Part shown: in pieces, positions 24,682 to 32,762 of the stretch
Numbering within the stretch: the first letter of the stretch is position 1
Layout of the letters: every line of letters begins with the position of its first letter
Source of the DNA: Tenggerimyces flavus
GTDB lineage: Bacteria > Actinomycetota > Actinomycetes > Propionibacteriales > Actinopolymorphaceae
Assembly (NCBI RefSeq): GCF_016907715.1
Contig: NZ_JAFBCM010000001.1
Coordinates: forward strand, 2,232,001-2,296,000
DNA: 64,000 bases
Direction: 5' to 3'
The notes under the pieces: generated by a model
Database searches by the model: none
Seen by the model: only the letters and a program-made list of their open reading frames with translations
Told to the model about the DNA's origin: nothing
Translations under genes and position numbers: made by a program

Positions 24682-25698
24682 GTGCGATGGCTGTTCTCGT
24701 CCGTGCTCGTGACCCTTCTGCTCGCCGGTTGCGGCGCCTCACCTCCGCCGCTGTCGACAGCTGAGGCGGTCGCGACGACGCTGGCGGCTGAGCCGACCCT
24801 GCGCTGGAAGGGGTCGTGGACGTACCAGGGCGACCGGGTGAGCGTCGACGTACGCACGATGGGTGCCGGTGACCTGACCGGGGTGCTCGACGTCGGCGGG
24901 GAGTCCGAGCGGCTGGTCGTGACCGGCAATAGGCAGCTGGGGCGGACCAGCGGCTGGTCAGTGGTGTTCCGGCGACCGTGGCAGAACCTCGCGCCCGACG
25001 CGCTGGCCAAGCTCGTCCGCGAGGTGGGGATCGCGCCCACGACCGGCGACGCGGCGTACGCACGGCCGCCGGGCGTGGCAACGGACGCGCTGCACCTAGA
25101 CCTGCCGAACGTCGGCACGCTCTGGCTGTCGGCCGGCTCCCCGCACCCGGTCGTGGGCTACTCGGGCGACCACCTCCCGGCGTCCGGACCGATCGTCACC
25201 GACCCCATCCCGATCGCGCTCACCGCGACGCGCGGGACGGTGGCGGAGGCGACCGAGACCTACCGCGCGATGGCGGCGGACCTGCGCGGCGTCCCCGGAC
25301 TGATCCCGGTGGAGTTCACCGGCAAGGCGTTCGAGGTCGACGCGGTCACCCCGCCGAGCCGCTGCCGGCGTGGCAACTGTCCGATCGAGGTGACCGGCCA
25401 CAACGTCAGCGACCGCTACCACCTGCGGCCCGTCGTCCGCGCGGTGCTCAGCGGCAACCTGAAGTCGGCCGGCGAGTGCCTCGTACGCCTCCCGCTCGCC
25501 GCGCCCGGCGCGACCGTGAGCGGCTCGTGCGACGTCGACGACAAGCGCATCGACGAGATCTGGGCGGCGTCCGGCGACGCGCGGCTCCGGCTCGTGCAAT
25601 GGCAGGCGGACCCGGACGTGCAGCCGGCGCAGTACTACGAGCCGGCGAACGGCGTCGAACTGGCGGACCAACTCACCGCGCGAGCCGCGCGGCCCTGA
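24682..25698 (+). CDS. Putative lipoprotein of unknown function
   Basis: A 338-residue exported protein. Residues 1-17 are a lipoprotein signal ending in the lipobox LLAGC, so it should be anchored outside the membrane. The remainder has the flavour of LppX/LprG-like or solute-interacting lipoproteins in its first 170 residues (VATTLAAEPTLRWKGSW, ending SGDHLPASG), followed by a segment with three Cys (CRRGNC and GECLV) and a strand-rich region. No family was recognised with certainty. The start is GTG 24682. It is monocistronic and convergent with the CHRD gene. Confidence 0.65.
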   Translation: MRWLFSSVLVTLLLAGCGASPPPLSTAEAVATTLAAEPTLRWKGSWTYQGDRVSVDVRTMGAGDLTGVLDVGGESERLVVTGNRQLGRTSGWSVVFRRPWQNLAPDALAKLVREVGIAPTTGDAAYARPPGVATDALHLDLPNVGTLWLSAGSPHPVVGYSGDHLPASGPIVTDPIPIALTATRGTVAEATETYRAMAADLRGVPGLIPVEFTGKAFEVDAVTPPSRCRRGNCPIEVTGHNVSDRYHLRPVVRAVLSGNLKSAGECLVRLPLAAPGATVSGSCDVDDKRIDEIWAASGDARLRLVQWQADPDVQPAQYYEPANGVELADQLTARAARP

Positions 25699-25711
25699 AC
25701 GCCCAGGCGGA

Positions 25712-25748
25712 CGGCCGGGGTCTGGTGGCCTGATCCAGACCCCGGCCG
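25712..25748. terminator. Two-way hairpin terminator
   Basis: Perfect 14-bp GC-rich arms (CGGCCGGGGTCTGG) at 25712-25725 and 25735-25748 with a 9-nt loop, midway between the convergent lipoprotein and CHRD genes. Confidence 0.7.
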
Positions 25749-25779
25749 CCCTCGTGGGCTCGACTCACCGCCGTCAGAG

Positions 25780-26322
25780 TCAGTGGTGGTCGAGCTGCCC
25801 CCTGATCTCGCCTCCGGGGTAGAGGGTGCTGTGCACGTTGGCGTACGTGGCGCCGGCGCGAATCGCCTTGACCAGCTCGCTGAACTGGCCGGCCGCGATG
25901 CCCTGCCCCACGGGGCCGATCACGTCAGCCGCGCGGATGGTGCCGGTGACGGTCGCCGGCGCGGCCGGGCAGGCCTGGGTGCCGGCCGGTCCGTTGCCGA
26001 GGTTCGAGCAGAGGAACGTACTGATCCCGCCGCTCTGAGCCTTGCCGCCGAAGTGGATGTGCGCCTGGGTGACCGTACCCTCGAGGCTGCCGTAGCTGAG
26101 CTGGTACGTGATCTCTTGCTTCTTGTCGTTGATGCGAATCGAGAACCGGCCCGAACCCGCCGTCGACAGCGCCTGCGGGTCCTCCTCGTAGCCGGTCAGC
26201 TTCTCGACGAACACCTTCTGGTCGTTGCTGTGGTCGCCGCCCGCCAGAGCGGTCGTCCCGACCGCGGATGCAGCGACGAGGACTCCGGCCGCCATCAATG
26301 CGAGCCGCGCGTTGCGATGCAT
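25780..26322 (-). CDS. Secreted CHRD-domain protein
   Basis: A 180-residue exported protein with a signal peptide (residues 1-28, ending TALAG) and one CHRD domain: FVEKLTGYEEDP, a strand-rich middle with AHIHFG, and the closing YANVHSTLYPGGEIRGQL. CHRD domains occur in chordin and in many bacterial secreted proteins; their biochemical role is not established. Two cysteines (FLCSN and QACPA) may form a disulfide. The start ATG 26322 has GGGAGGGA upstream. It is monocistronic. Confidence 0.85.
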   Translation of the reverse strand: MHRNARLALMAAGVLVAASAVGTTALAGGDHSNDQKVFVEKLTGYEEDPQALSTAGSGRFSIRINDKKQEITYQLSYGSLEGTVTQAHIHFGGKAQSGGISTFLCSNLGNGPAGTQACPAAPATVTGTIRAADVIGPVGQGIAAGQFSELVKAIRAGATYANVHSTLYPGGEIRGQLDHH

Positions 26323-26510
26323 GTGGGTCCCTCCCGATCGGTTACAGCTCTGTTACCACCTGTTCTGAACGGGCCGTAGCGGCACCTGGTTCACCCATCG
26401 GCGTGTCGTCCCAATTGCCCGGTGCGTAAACTGGTCCTCATCTTCGGCAGCTCGCCGAGCGCTCCCCCCACCTTTCCCACCAGACCTCTGTCTCCAGGGA
26501 GCGCTCCCGC

Positions 26511-27584
26511 ATGCCCAGATCTCGCTTCGCCTTCTTGTCGATGCTTCTGTTCGTCCTCGTCGTCCAGTGGGACGCGTTCGCCGTCAACCTGGTCTTGCCG
26601 CGGATCGGCTCCGACCTCGGCGCTCGTGCGAACGTCCTTGCCTGGGTGGTCAGCGCGGCGATGTTCGCCAGCGTGGCCGTAAAGGTGCTCGCTGGTCGGG
26701 TCGGGGACCGGGTCGGGCTGCGGAAGCTGGTGGTGGTCGGGTACGTGGGGTACGCGGCGGCTTCGGCCCTGTGCGCTCTGGCTCCGCACGCTGGTTGGCT
26801 GATCGGTGCCAGGATCGGCCAGGGTCTGTTCGGCGCGCTGGTGATGACGGGCGGACTGGCGCTGCTGGCGAGCAGCTATCCGGCGGAACGTCGAGGCCGC
26901 GCGATCGCGCTGGCGTTCGGGCTCGGCGGGATCGCGACGGTCGCCGGGCCGGTGCTCGGCGGGCTGGTCGCCGACGCTTTGGGCTGGCCGTACGTCTTCT
27001 GGCTCGAGGTTCCGGTTGCGCTGCTCGGGGCAGTTTTCGCCTTGCTGGCAAGGGAGACAGTGCGTCCTGGTCGAGTGCGGAGCGAGTCGGTCGTTCGGAA
27101 CGCCGCCTTGCTTCGGGTGATCGCGGCCGGGTCGCTCGCCAACGCGGCCGTCGTGCTCGTCCTCTTCGCCGTGCCGTGGCGGCTGGCCACGTCGACCGCC
27201 GGAGCGTGGATGTCGGTCTGCTCCGCCGCCCTGGCGCTCGGCATCGCCGTGTCCGACCGGCTGGCCAAGGTGGGCATCGTGCCGTTCCTGGTCGTCGCCG
27301 GCCTCGCGCTCCTCGCCACCCCGCTGAGCCTGATCGGTGGCGTGGCGGCCGCCGCGTTCTGCCTCGGCGTCGTCAACGGGCTGACGATCGCGACCGCCAT
27401 GACCACCGTCCCGCTGGACCGAGCCGGCGAGGCTGCCGGCCTCACCAACACCGCCCTCACCCTCGCCGGCGCGCTCGCGCCAGCCCTGGCCGGCAGCAGC
27501 CCGCACGCCCTTGTGATCGCGGCTTCGCTGAGCCTCGCGGGGGTGGTTCCGTTGGTCAGGTCACGGGTGCGAGCGGGATCGTAG
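26511..27584 (+). CDS. MFS transporter
   Basis: A 357-residue major-facilitator protein with about eleven or twelve hydrophobic helices. Motif A appears in KVLAGRVGDRVGLRKL between helices 2 and 3, and the drug/H+ antiporter-type segment GLGGIATVAGPVLGGLVAD in helix 5. It is slightly shorter than usual for 14-helix drug exporters and nearer the 12-helix group. The substrate is unknown. It overlaps the convergent enolase-superfamily gene by 29 nt at the 3' end. Confidence 0.8.
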   Translation: MPRSRFAFLSMLLFVLVVQWDAFAVNLVLPRIGSDLGARANVLAWVVSAAMFASVAVKVLAGRVGDRVGLRKLVVVGYVGYAAASALCALAPHAGWLIGARIGQGLFGALVMTGGLALLASSYPAERRGRAIALAFGLGGIATVAGPVLGGLVADALGWPYVFWLEVPVALLGAVFALLARETVRPGRVRSESVVRNAALLRVIAAGSLANAAVVLVLFAVPWRLATSTAGAWMSVCSAALALGIAVSDRLAKVGIVPFLVVAGLALLATPLSLIGGVAAAAFCLGVVNGLTIATAMTTVPLDRAGEAAGLTNTALTLAGALAPALAGSSPHALVIAASLSLAGVVPLVRSRVRAGS

Positions 27585-28650
27585 GAAGCGGGATCCCGAA
27601 GCCTGGTTGGGCGGGGACGCTCAACACGCCCTCGACCAGCGGGTAGCCCGACGTGTCGATACCGGCTGTCGTACCCGGCACGCCCTCCACGGTCACCACG
27701 TTGCCGAGGCCGGCGGCGAGCTGGGCGGCGTACAACGACTTCAGCGGCTGGCCCCACGCGTGCGGCGAGGCCTGGACGCTGGCCTCGCGCAGGGATGGCA
27801 TGACCTGGCGCCAGGCGGTGAAGCCGTACGACACGACGTCCATCAGCAGGACGTCGAGCAGCCCTTCCCTGCTCAGCTCCAGCAGCTCCGGGACGTTCGG
27901 GTGGGCCTCGCCGTCCGCGATCAGCGTCGGCCCCGTGAGCGGGCGCAGCAGCGCGAGGTCCTCGCGGGTCTCGGCGAACGGCTCCTCGATCCAGAACAGG
28001 TCGCAGTCCTTGACCTGCTCGAAGTACTCGACGAACCCCGGCCCGGTGTACCCGTCGTTCGCGTCGACCAGGATCCGTTCGGTCGGGAACGCCGTTCGCA
28101 CCGCGCGGGTGACCTCGATGTCGCGCCGCAGGCCGGCGCGCGGCTCCTGCCAGCGGTAGCCGCGCCCGATCTTCAGCTTGAACGCGCGGTAGCCGGCCGC
28201 GAAGTCCGCGGCGGCGTTCTCCAGCACCGCGTCGATGCCGCGCGGTGAGCCCTCGGGATCCAGGTCGTCGAGGTAGATCGCGCCGCTGTAGCACGTCACG
28301 GATGGCTCGCCGAGCTTGCCCAGCAGAGAGTAGACCGGTTCACCCAGCAGTCGGCCGGCGAGATCGTGCAGCGCGAAGTCCAGCGGGAACGCGGCCTCGT
28401 TGATCACCCCGACCTCGGGGTCGAACAGCTCCCCGAGCCGGCTCCCGACCAACCCGGGCAGCGCCGACAGCGAGCCTGCCGCGATGCCCCAGCCGTGCGC
28501 GCCGTCGGACGTACGCACCACCAGGATCGGGAGCGTGCCGCCCGACCCGTGGCTGCCGAGGTGCGAGTTGCGCCCGACCGTTCGCGGGTACGAGTACGTG
28601 AGCTGCCCGGTTTCGATGCGATCGATCCGTTGATCCGCGATCTGCGCCAT
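27556..28650 (-). CDS. Enolase-superfamily (mandelate racemase/muconate lactonizing type) enzyme
   Basis: A 364-residue enolase-superfamily protein, which abstracts a proton alpha to a carboxylate using Mg2+. Visible are the N-terminal capping domain, the KLKIGRG segment with catalytic Lys (KxK), metal ligands in LVDANDG, WIEEPF and IADGE, and a candidate His base in SPHAWG. The combination suggests the mandelate racemase subgroup (sugar-acid dehydratases or racemases). No associated catabolic genes are adjacent. The ATG at 28650 starts at the normal family N-terminus. Confidence 0.85.
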   Translation of the reverse strand: MAQIADQRIDRIETGQLTYSYPRTVGRNSHLGSHGSGGTLPILVVRTSDGAHGWGIAAGSLSALPGLVGSRLGELFDPEVGVINEAAFPLDFALHDLAGRLLGEPVYSLLGKLGEPSVTCYSGAIYLDDLDPEGSPRGIDAVLENAAADFAAGYRAFKLKIGRGYRWQEPRAGLRRDIEVTRAVRTAFPTERILVDANDGYTGPGFVEYFEQVKDCDLFWIEEPFAETREDLALLRPLTGPTLIADGEAHPNVPELLELSREGLLDVLLMDVVSYGFTAWRQVMPSLREASVQASPHAWGQPLKSLYAAQLAAGLGNVVTVEGVPGTTAGIDTSGYPLVEGVLSVPAQPGFGIPLPTIPLAPVT

Positions 28651-28723
28651 GGCCCCATTCTTGCCGGCCCCGGCCCGAAGCTGTCACGATCATGGTGAGG
28701 GTCGGGATCGGGAGGGGGGACCG

Positions 28724-30349
28724 ATGGCGCGCATCGAGTTCCGCCGTCAGCTCGCCGCGGTTGGCGTCGTTTTCGCCAATCCGGGCTTGCGCGACTGTCA
28801 GCTCGCGCTCGCACTCGCCAGGATCGTCGACCTGGCTCAGCTGGTAGCGGTTTCTGCTTACCTGTATGGGCAAGGCGGTGCCGCGCCGGTGGCGGCGTAC
28901 GGTGTGATCCGGGCCGTCGCGGCGGCCGTGGGGGTGCCCGTTCTGACGACCGGGACGGGACGGTTCGGGCATGGCGGCATGCTTCGGATCCTGGGCTTCG
29001 TGGCCGCTGTGGCGACCGCGGGGATGGCTCTGGCGATGTTCGCCGCCGGTCCGGTTTCGGTCGTACTGGTCCTCGCCGGAGTGGGCGGGCTGGCGATCGG
29101 GGCGTTCCGGCCGATCTGCTCCGCGCTGATGCCGTCGCTGGTGACGACGCCGGAGGAGCTCGTCGCGTGCAACGCCGCGACCGGGCTGCTGGACGGGGCG
29201 AGCACGCTGGTCGGGCCGTTGCTCGCCGGCGGGTTGCTCGGGCTGCTCGGTCCCTCGTGGGCGGTTTCTGTGACCGCTCTGCTGCTCGTCGCCACGGGGT
29301 TGCTGTCCGGGCGGCTGCCGGTGCCGGCGGCGATGCCGCCGCTCGGCGAGGACACGTCGCTGCTGGACGGCGTACGGACGTTCGTCCGCACACCGCAGAC
29401 CCGGCTGCTTGGTGTGGTCGGCATGCTGCAGACCGGCGTACGCGGCGCGATGAACGTGATCATCGTCGCGCTGGCTCTCGACCTGCTGCTGGTGGGGGAG
29501 CCGGGGCTTGGGGTGTTGTTCGCCGCTTTGGGCGTGGGTGGGCTGATCGGGCTGCCGCTGACGCTCGGTCTGGTGCGCCGCCAGTCGCTCTACCGCTCGT
29601 TCGGAGTGGGCCTGATCCTCTTCGGCGCGCCGTTGGCGTTGACCGGTGCTGTACCTGTGTTCGCCGTTGCCCTGTTGATGTTCGCCGTGGTGGGGATCGG
29701 GAACGACTTCCTCGACGTGTCCTGCTACAGCGCGATCCCACGCGCGGTGCCGGATCACCTGCTGGCGCGGATCTTCGGAGTGCTGGAGTCGGCGTACCAG
29801 ATCGGCATGGCCCTCGGCGCGGCCTTGGCGGGAGTGCTCCTGGCGGCGTTCGACATCCGCCTGTCACTCGTTCTCGTGGGGCTCGTGCTGCCCCTTGCGG
29901 CGCTTGCCTGTGCGCGTTGGTTCATCCGCTTCGACAAGGCGTTGGGGACGCGCGACGCGGAAGTCGACCTCCTGCGGGGGCAACCGCTGTTCGCGCCGTT
30001 GCCGATGCCCGTCCTGGACAACCTGGCCAGCCGCCTCGCCCCTACGCGCTTCACCGCGGGGGAGGTGATCATGACGCAGGGGGAGGAGGGAGATCGGTAC
30101 GTGCTGATCGTGGAAGGAACGGTGGCAATCTCCAAGGACAGCAAGCACATCGCGTCCCTGGGAGCAGGCGAAGCATTCGGCGAAATAGCCCTAGTACGCA
30201 ACACGCCCCGCACAGCAACAGCCGTAGCGTCAACAGCGATCGAAGCCCGAACCTTGGACCGAGCAGCCTTCCTCGCAGCCCTAGGCTGCGACCCCCGAGC
30301 CCGAGCCGCAGCCGAGTCAGTAGCCGACGTCCGCCAGCAACGGGATTGA
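28724..30349 (+). CDS. MFS-type membrane protein fused to a cyclic-nucleotide-binding-like domain
   Basis: A 541-residue protein. Residues 1-405 form an MFS-like domain with about twelve helices (NPGLRDCQLALALARI start, as in related actinobacterial transporters). Residues about 420-530 form a cNMP-binding-like beta roll: PLFAPLPMPVLDNLASRL, GEVIMTQGEEGDRYVLIVEGTV and the phosphate cassette GEAFGEIALVRNTPRTATAV, which keeps the FGE and the Arg that contacts the nucleotide phosphate. The ATG at 28724 has GGAGGGGG upstream. A cytosolic regulatory domain gating transport by cAMP or a related ligand is inferred. The gene end lies in a family C hairpin. Confidence 0.85.
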   Translation: MARIEFRRQLAAVGVVFANPGLRDCQLALALARIVDLAQLVAVSAYLYGQGGAAPVAAYGVIRAVAAAVGVPVLTTGTGRFGHGGMLRILGFVAAVATAGMALAMFAAGPVSVVLVLAGVGGLAIGAFRPICSALMPSLVTTPEELVACNAATGLLDGASTLVGPLLAGGLLGLLGPSWAVSVTALLLVATGLLSGRLPVPAAMPPLGEDTSLLDGVRTFVRTPQTRLLGVVGMLQTGVRGAMNVIIVALALDLLLVGEPGLGVLFAALGVGGLIGLPLTLGLVRRQSLYRSFGVGLILFGAPLALTGAVPVFAVALLMFAVVGIGNDFLDVSCYSAIPRAVPDHLLARIFGVLESAYQIGMALGAALAGVLLAAFDIRLSLVLVGLVLPLAALACARWFIRFDKALGTRDAEVDLLRGQPLFAPLPMPVLDNLASRLAPTRFTAGEVIMTQGEEGDRYVLIVEGTVAISKDSKHIASLGAGEAFGEIALVRNTPRTATAVASTAIEARTLDRAAFLAALGCDPRARAAAESVADVRQQRD

Positions 30350-30400
30350 ATGAAGGGCACCTTCATTCGAACCTATTGAATGAAGGTGCCCTTCATTCAA
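30346..30400. repeat. Two adjacent family C hairpins
   Basis: Copies at 30346-30370 and 30376-30400, each with 11-bp arms (TTGAATGAAGG) around a 3-nt loop, the first with one mismatch. The first overlaps the stop codon of the MFS fusion gene. They differ in the loop strand (GCA versus TGC), so they are in opposite orientation. Confidence 0.75.
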
Positions 30401-30423
30401 AACAGCGGGACGGCAACAGAAGG

Positions 30424-30456
30424 CCCCGGCTTCATCTGCACAACAAGAAGCCGGGG
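30424..30456. terminator. Hairpin, candidate terminator
   Basis: Perfect 10-bp arms (CCCCGGCTTC) at 30424-30433 and 30447-30456, about 75 bp after the stop of the MFS fusion gene. Further overlapping dyads occur to 30560. There is no gene between 30350 and 31212. Confidence 0.5.
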
Positions 30457-30633
30457 GTCCACAAGCGACCCAAGCACGGCAGCAAACCGGAACAAGAAGG
30501 AACCTCCCCCGGGACACCTGTTCCGGGGCAGGGGCGGCGCGTGAAAACAGGTGGCCGGACCGGCCACCACCATCGACCGCCGCCACAGACCCCGAGAGCA
30601 CCAAACCCCGGAGAGCGCCCATCACAACCGGCA

Positions 30634-30658
30634 TTGGATGAAGGGCACCTTCATCCAA
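30634..30658. repeat. Family C hairpin with compensatory change
   Basis: Arms TTGGATGAAGG and CCTTCATCCAA. Relative to other copies both arms differ at the paired position (A to G and T to C), which keeps the stem intact. Confidence 0.7.
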
Positions 30659-30663
30659 CCCGG

Positions 30664-30733
30664 CCCGTGATCATGAAGCCAAACCAGTCGAATACGCCGG
30701 GTTAGCCTTCATGATCACGTTCATGATCACGGG
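30664..30733. repeat. Family A inverted repeat, copy 3, with a shortened left arm
   Basis: The right arm (30705-30733) has both 12-bp units, but the left arm (30664-30680) has only one. This suggests loss of one tandem unit. The loop is related to the other copies (contains GAATACGCC). Confidence 0.75.
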
Positions 30734-30901
30734 AAGGCGAGCGAAGGACCCCCTGCTCCGACAGACCGGCATCTCGCATAGGTGCCACGAACCGGGACAG
30801 CGAGCACCCACTTGCCCATGGGAGGGCGCTCGGAGGGGGATGCGGGACGCCCACAGCCCACGCCGGCGCATGAACGTGCTTCGGACGACGGGCGCTGGTT
30901 G

Positions 30902-30952
30902 GGGTCGGGGGCACCCCGGTCCCATAGGTTCGGACCAGGGTGCCCCCGACCC
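30902..30952. repeat. Family E hairpin, copy 2 (inverted relative to copy 1)
   Basis: Arms of 21 bp (30902-30922 and 30932-30952) with one mismatch. The loop CATAGGTTC is the reverse complement, with one difference, of the copy 1 loop, so the module is inverted. Confidence 0.75.
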
Positions 30953-30978
30953 AGCTAGGCCTCGCCACCGCCGTTCCT

Positions 30979-31150
30979 TTGAATGAAGGGCACCTTCATT
31001 CAATAGCCCAGCCCATCCACCATGTCCCATCAAACTGTGGGGTTCTGGTCGCGACACGCCAGCGTGTCGCAACCAGAACCCCACACTTTCACGAAGGGCG
31101 GAGGGTCCCCTCGCTCGAGGAGCTTCGAAGGAAGGGACCCTTCATACAAA
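30979..31150. repeat. Composite repeat block C-D-C, copy 2
   Basis: Same order and spacers as 24092-24262. A family C hairpin with perfect 11-bp arms lies at 30979-31003, the 28-bp family D hairpin at 31032-31089 has two mismatches, and the closing C-like hairpin near 31130-31146 has a changed core. Together with copy 1 it shows the block moves or is copied as a unit. Confidence 0.8.
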
Positions 31151-31212
31151 GCGGCGCCAGCCCGGCCGAGCAGCGCCGCAACGACACCTCGAGGCCGTCC
31201 TCCGGGTCCAGG

Positions 31213-32025
31213 TCAGGTGCGAAGGGCGAAGAGGGCGGCGCCGAGGAGGCTGGCTTGGGGGCCGAGGGTGGCTTGGACGATGGGCGGGGGGTGGGGGCGG
31301 CGCGAGGCTCGGCCGAGGTACATGTCGCGCAGCGCTTCCCACAAGGGCGTCGCCGCCGTGCCGAGGCCGCCGCCGATCACCACGACGGGTGGGTCCAGCA
31401 GAGCCACCGCGTCGGCCAGAACGAGGCCCAACGCCCGGCCCGCGGACGTCAGATCGCCAGCGCGGGCAGCGAGCCCCGCACCCGACGCGAAGGACTCCAG
31501 ATTCCCTTCCCAGGAAGGGTGAACGGACGCCGGCACCGACAGCTCGCCCAAGGCGATGGCCTCGCCGCGGTGGCCGGACACCATGCGCCCGTCGGCGACC
31601 AGCGTCGACGACACCCCCGTCCCCAACGACACGTAGAAGAGCCCGTCGTACGTACGCCCCGCCCCAAGCCGCCACTCGGCCAGCGCCCCACACCGCACGT
31701 CCGACTCCACCACCACCGGCACACCCGGACACACCTCAGCCAATAAGGAAGCAGGCTGCACAGTCCAGTCCAGCACCTCCGAAGACGTCAAACAGCCAGC
31801 GCGGTCGACGTACTCCGGCATCCCCACGCCCAACCCCACAACGGACAACCCGCGCGAGCCAGCGACAGACACCAAGGAAGCAGCCAAGGAAACCACACCA
31901 TGAAGCCCCGGATCCCGCGGCGGCGTAGGCACCGTCGACGAATGGACGACCGACCCGTCCGGGGCGACCAGCGCCCCGGCGAGCTTCGTGCCGCCCACGT
32001 CCAGGGCGACGACTACGCGGTCCAC
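31213..32025 (-). CDS. ROK-family protein lacking the zinc-binding motif
   Basis: A 270-residue ROK (repressor, ORF, kinase) protein without a DNA-binding domain, so a sugar-kinase type. The ATP-phosphate motif is DVGGTKLAG at the N-terminus, the sugar-binding Asp lies in VVVESDVRCGALAEW, and GTGVSSTLV follows. The usual zinc-binding CxCGxxGC segment is missing: the corresponding stretch (LGELSVPASVHPSWEGNLE) has no cysteine, so the metal site is absent and activity may be altered. The GTG at 32025 lies inside the dioxygenase gene (13-nt overlap). It is third in a unit with AraC and the dioxygenase. Confidence 0.8.
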   Translation of the reverse strand: MDRVVVALDVGGTKLAGALVAPDGSVVHSSTVPTPPRDPGLHGVVSLAASLVSVAGSRGLSVVGLGVGMPEYVDRAGCLTSSEVLDWTVQPASLLAEVCPGVPVVVESDVRCGALAEWRLGAGRTYDGLFYVSLGTGVSSTLVADGRMVSGHRGEAIALGELSVPASVHPSWEGNLESFASGAGLAARAGDLTSAGRALGLVLADAVALLDPPVVVIGGGLGTAATPLWEALRDMYLGRASRRPHPPPIVQATLGPQASLLGAALFALRT

Positions 32026-32762
32026 TCCGGCCGCTGCCAGGAGAAGTCCCGCGCCACCGGCAGCGGACGGTGCTGCCCGTGGAAGCCCATGATGTAAGCC
32101 CGCCGCGGCGTCGTCGACACGTTCGGCCCCGCATAGTGCACTGTCCGGCAGTGGTGGATCGTCGCCCCGCCAGCGGGAATCGGACACGCCACCTCGTCAG
32201 CCACCAGATCCGAAGAGTCCACCTCCAGAGCATGCGCATCGGCCGAAGCCAGGTGGTGCGGTACGACGTCGCGCACGTGGCTGCCCGGAACGAAGCACAT
32301 GCACCCATTCTCGACCGTCGCTTCCTGCAACGGCATCCAGATGCTCAGCGCGGTGTGCAGAACGGCCGGGTTCCAGTACGCCTCGTCCTGATGCCACGGC
32401 GTCGGCGCACCCAGCCCCGGCGGCTTCATGATCGCGTGGTCGCCGCTGTGCTCCGCCTCCGGCCCGAGCAGCTGCCGCGCGAGAGCCAACGCGTTCCGCC
32501 GGGCGAGCGTCGAGGCCAGCTCCGGCGCGTACTTCTCCGGGCTGAGGATCTGCGGCAACGTCTCCCGCCCCTCGGCATCCACCTCCGAAAGTTCCAGATG
32601 GTCGCCCTGGTCGAAGTCGCGCCGCGAGAACAGCCGGTCGTACACCTCCCGCATCGAGGCGACCTCGTCAGCAGTCGTCAGCTGCTCGATCGCCAGGAAA
32701 CCGTCGCGATGGAACGCCGCGACCTGCGCGTCGCTCAGCCGGAATGTCGTCGTCTCAGTCAT
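32013..32762 (-). CDS. Phytanoyl-CoA dioxygenase (PhyH)-family enzyme
   Basis: A 249-residue Fe(II)/2-oxoglutarate oxygenase of the PhyH family. The iron ligands are seen as the HxD in TPWHQDEAYW and a distal His in TVHYAGPN, and the 2-oxoglutarate-binding Arg follows in PRRAYIM. The family hydroxylates varied small molecules; with sugar-transport genes nearby the substrate may be the same solute or a derivative. It is coupled upstream to the AraC gene (8-nt overlap) and downstream to the ROK gene. Confidence 0.85.
   Translation of the reverse strand: MTETTTFRLSDAQVAAFHRDGFLAIEQLTTADEVASMREVYDRLFSRRDFDQGDHLELSEVDAEGRETLPQILSPEKYAPELASTLARRNALALARQLLGPEAEHSGDHAIMKPPGLGAPTPWHQDEAYWNPAVLHTALSIWMPLQEATVENGCMCFVPGSHVRDVVPHHLASADAHALEVDSSDLVADEVACPIPAGGATIHHCRTVHYAGPNVSTTPRRAYIMGFHGQHRPLPVARDFSWQRPEWTA

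Noticed and set aside
24018-25118. A minus-strand frame across the hairpin-rich gap
   Set aside because: It crosses perfect palindromes and the antisense of the lipoprotein gene; the open frame follows from base composition.
24092-31150. CRISPR array
   Set aside because: The repeats are palindromic modules of several kinds at irregular distances, without regular unique spacers, and no cas gene is present.
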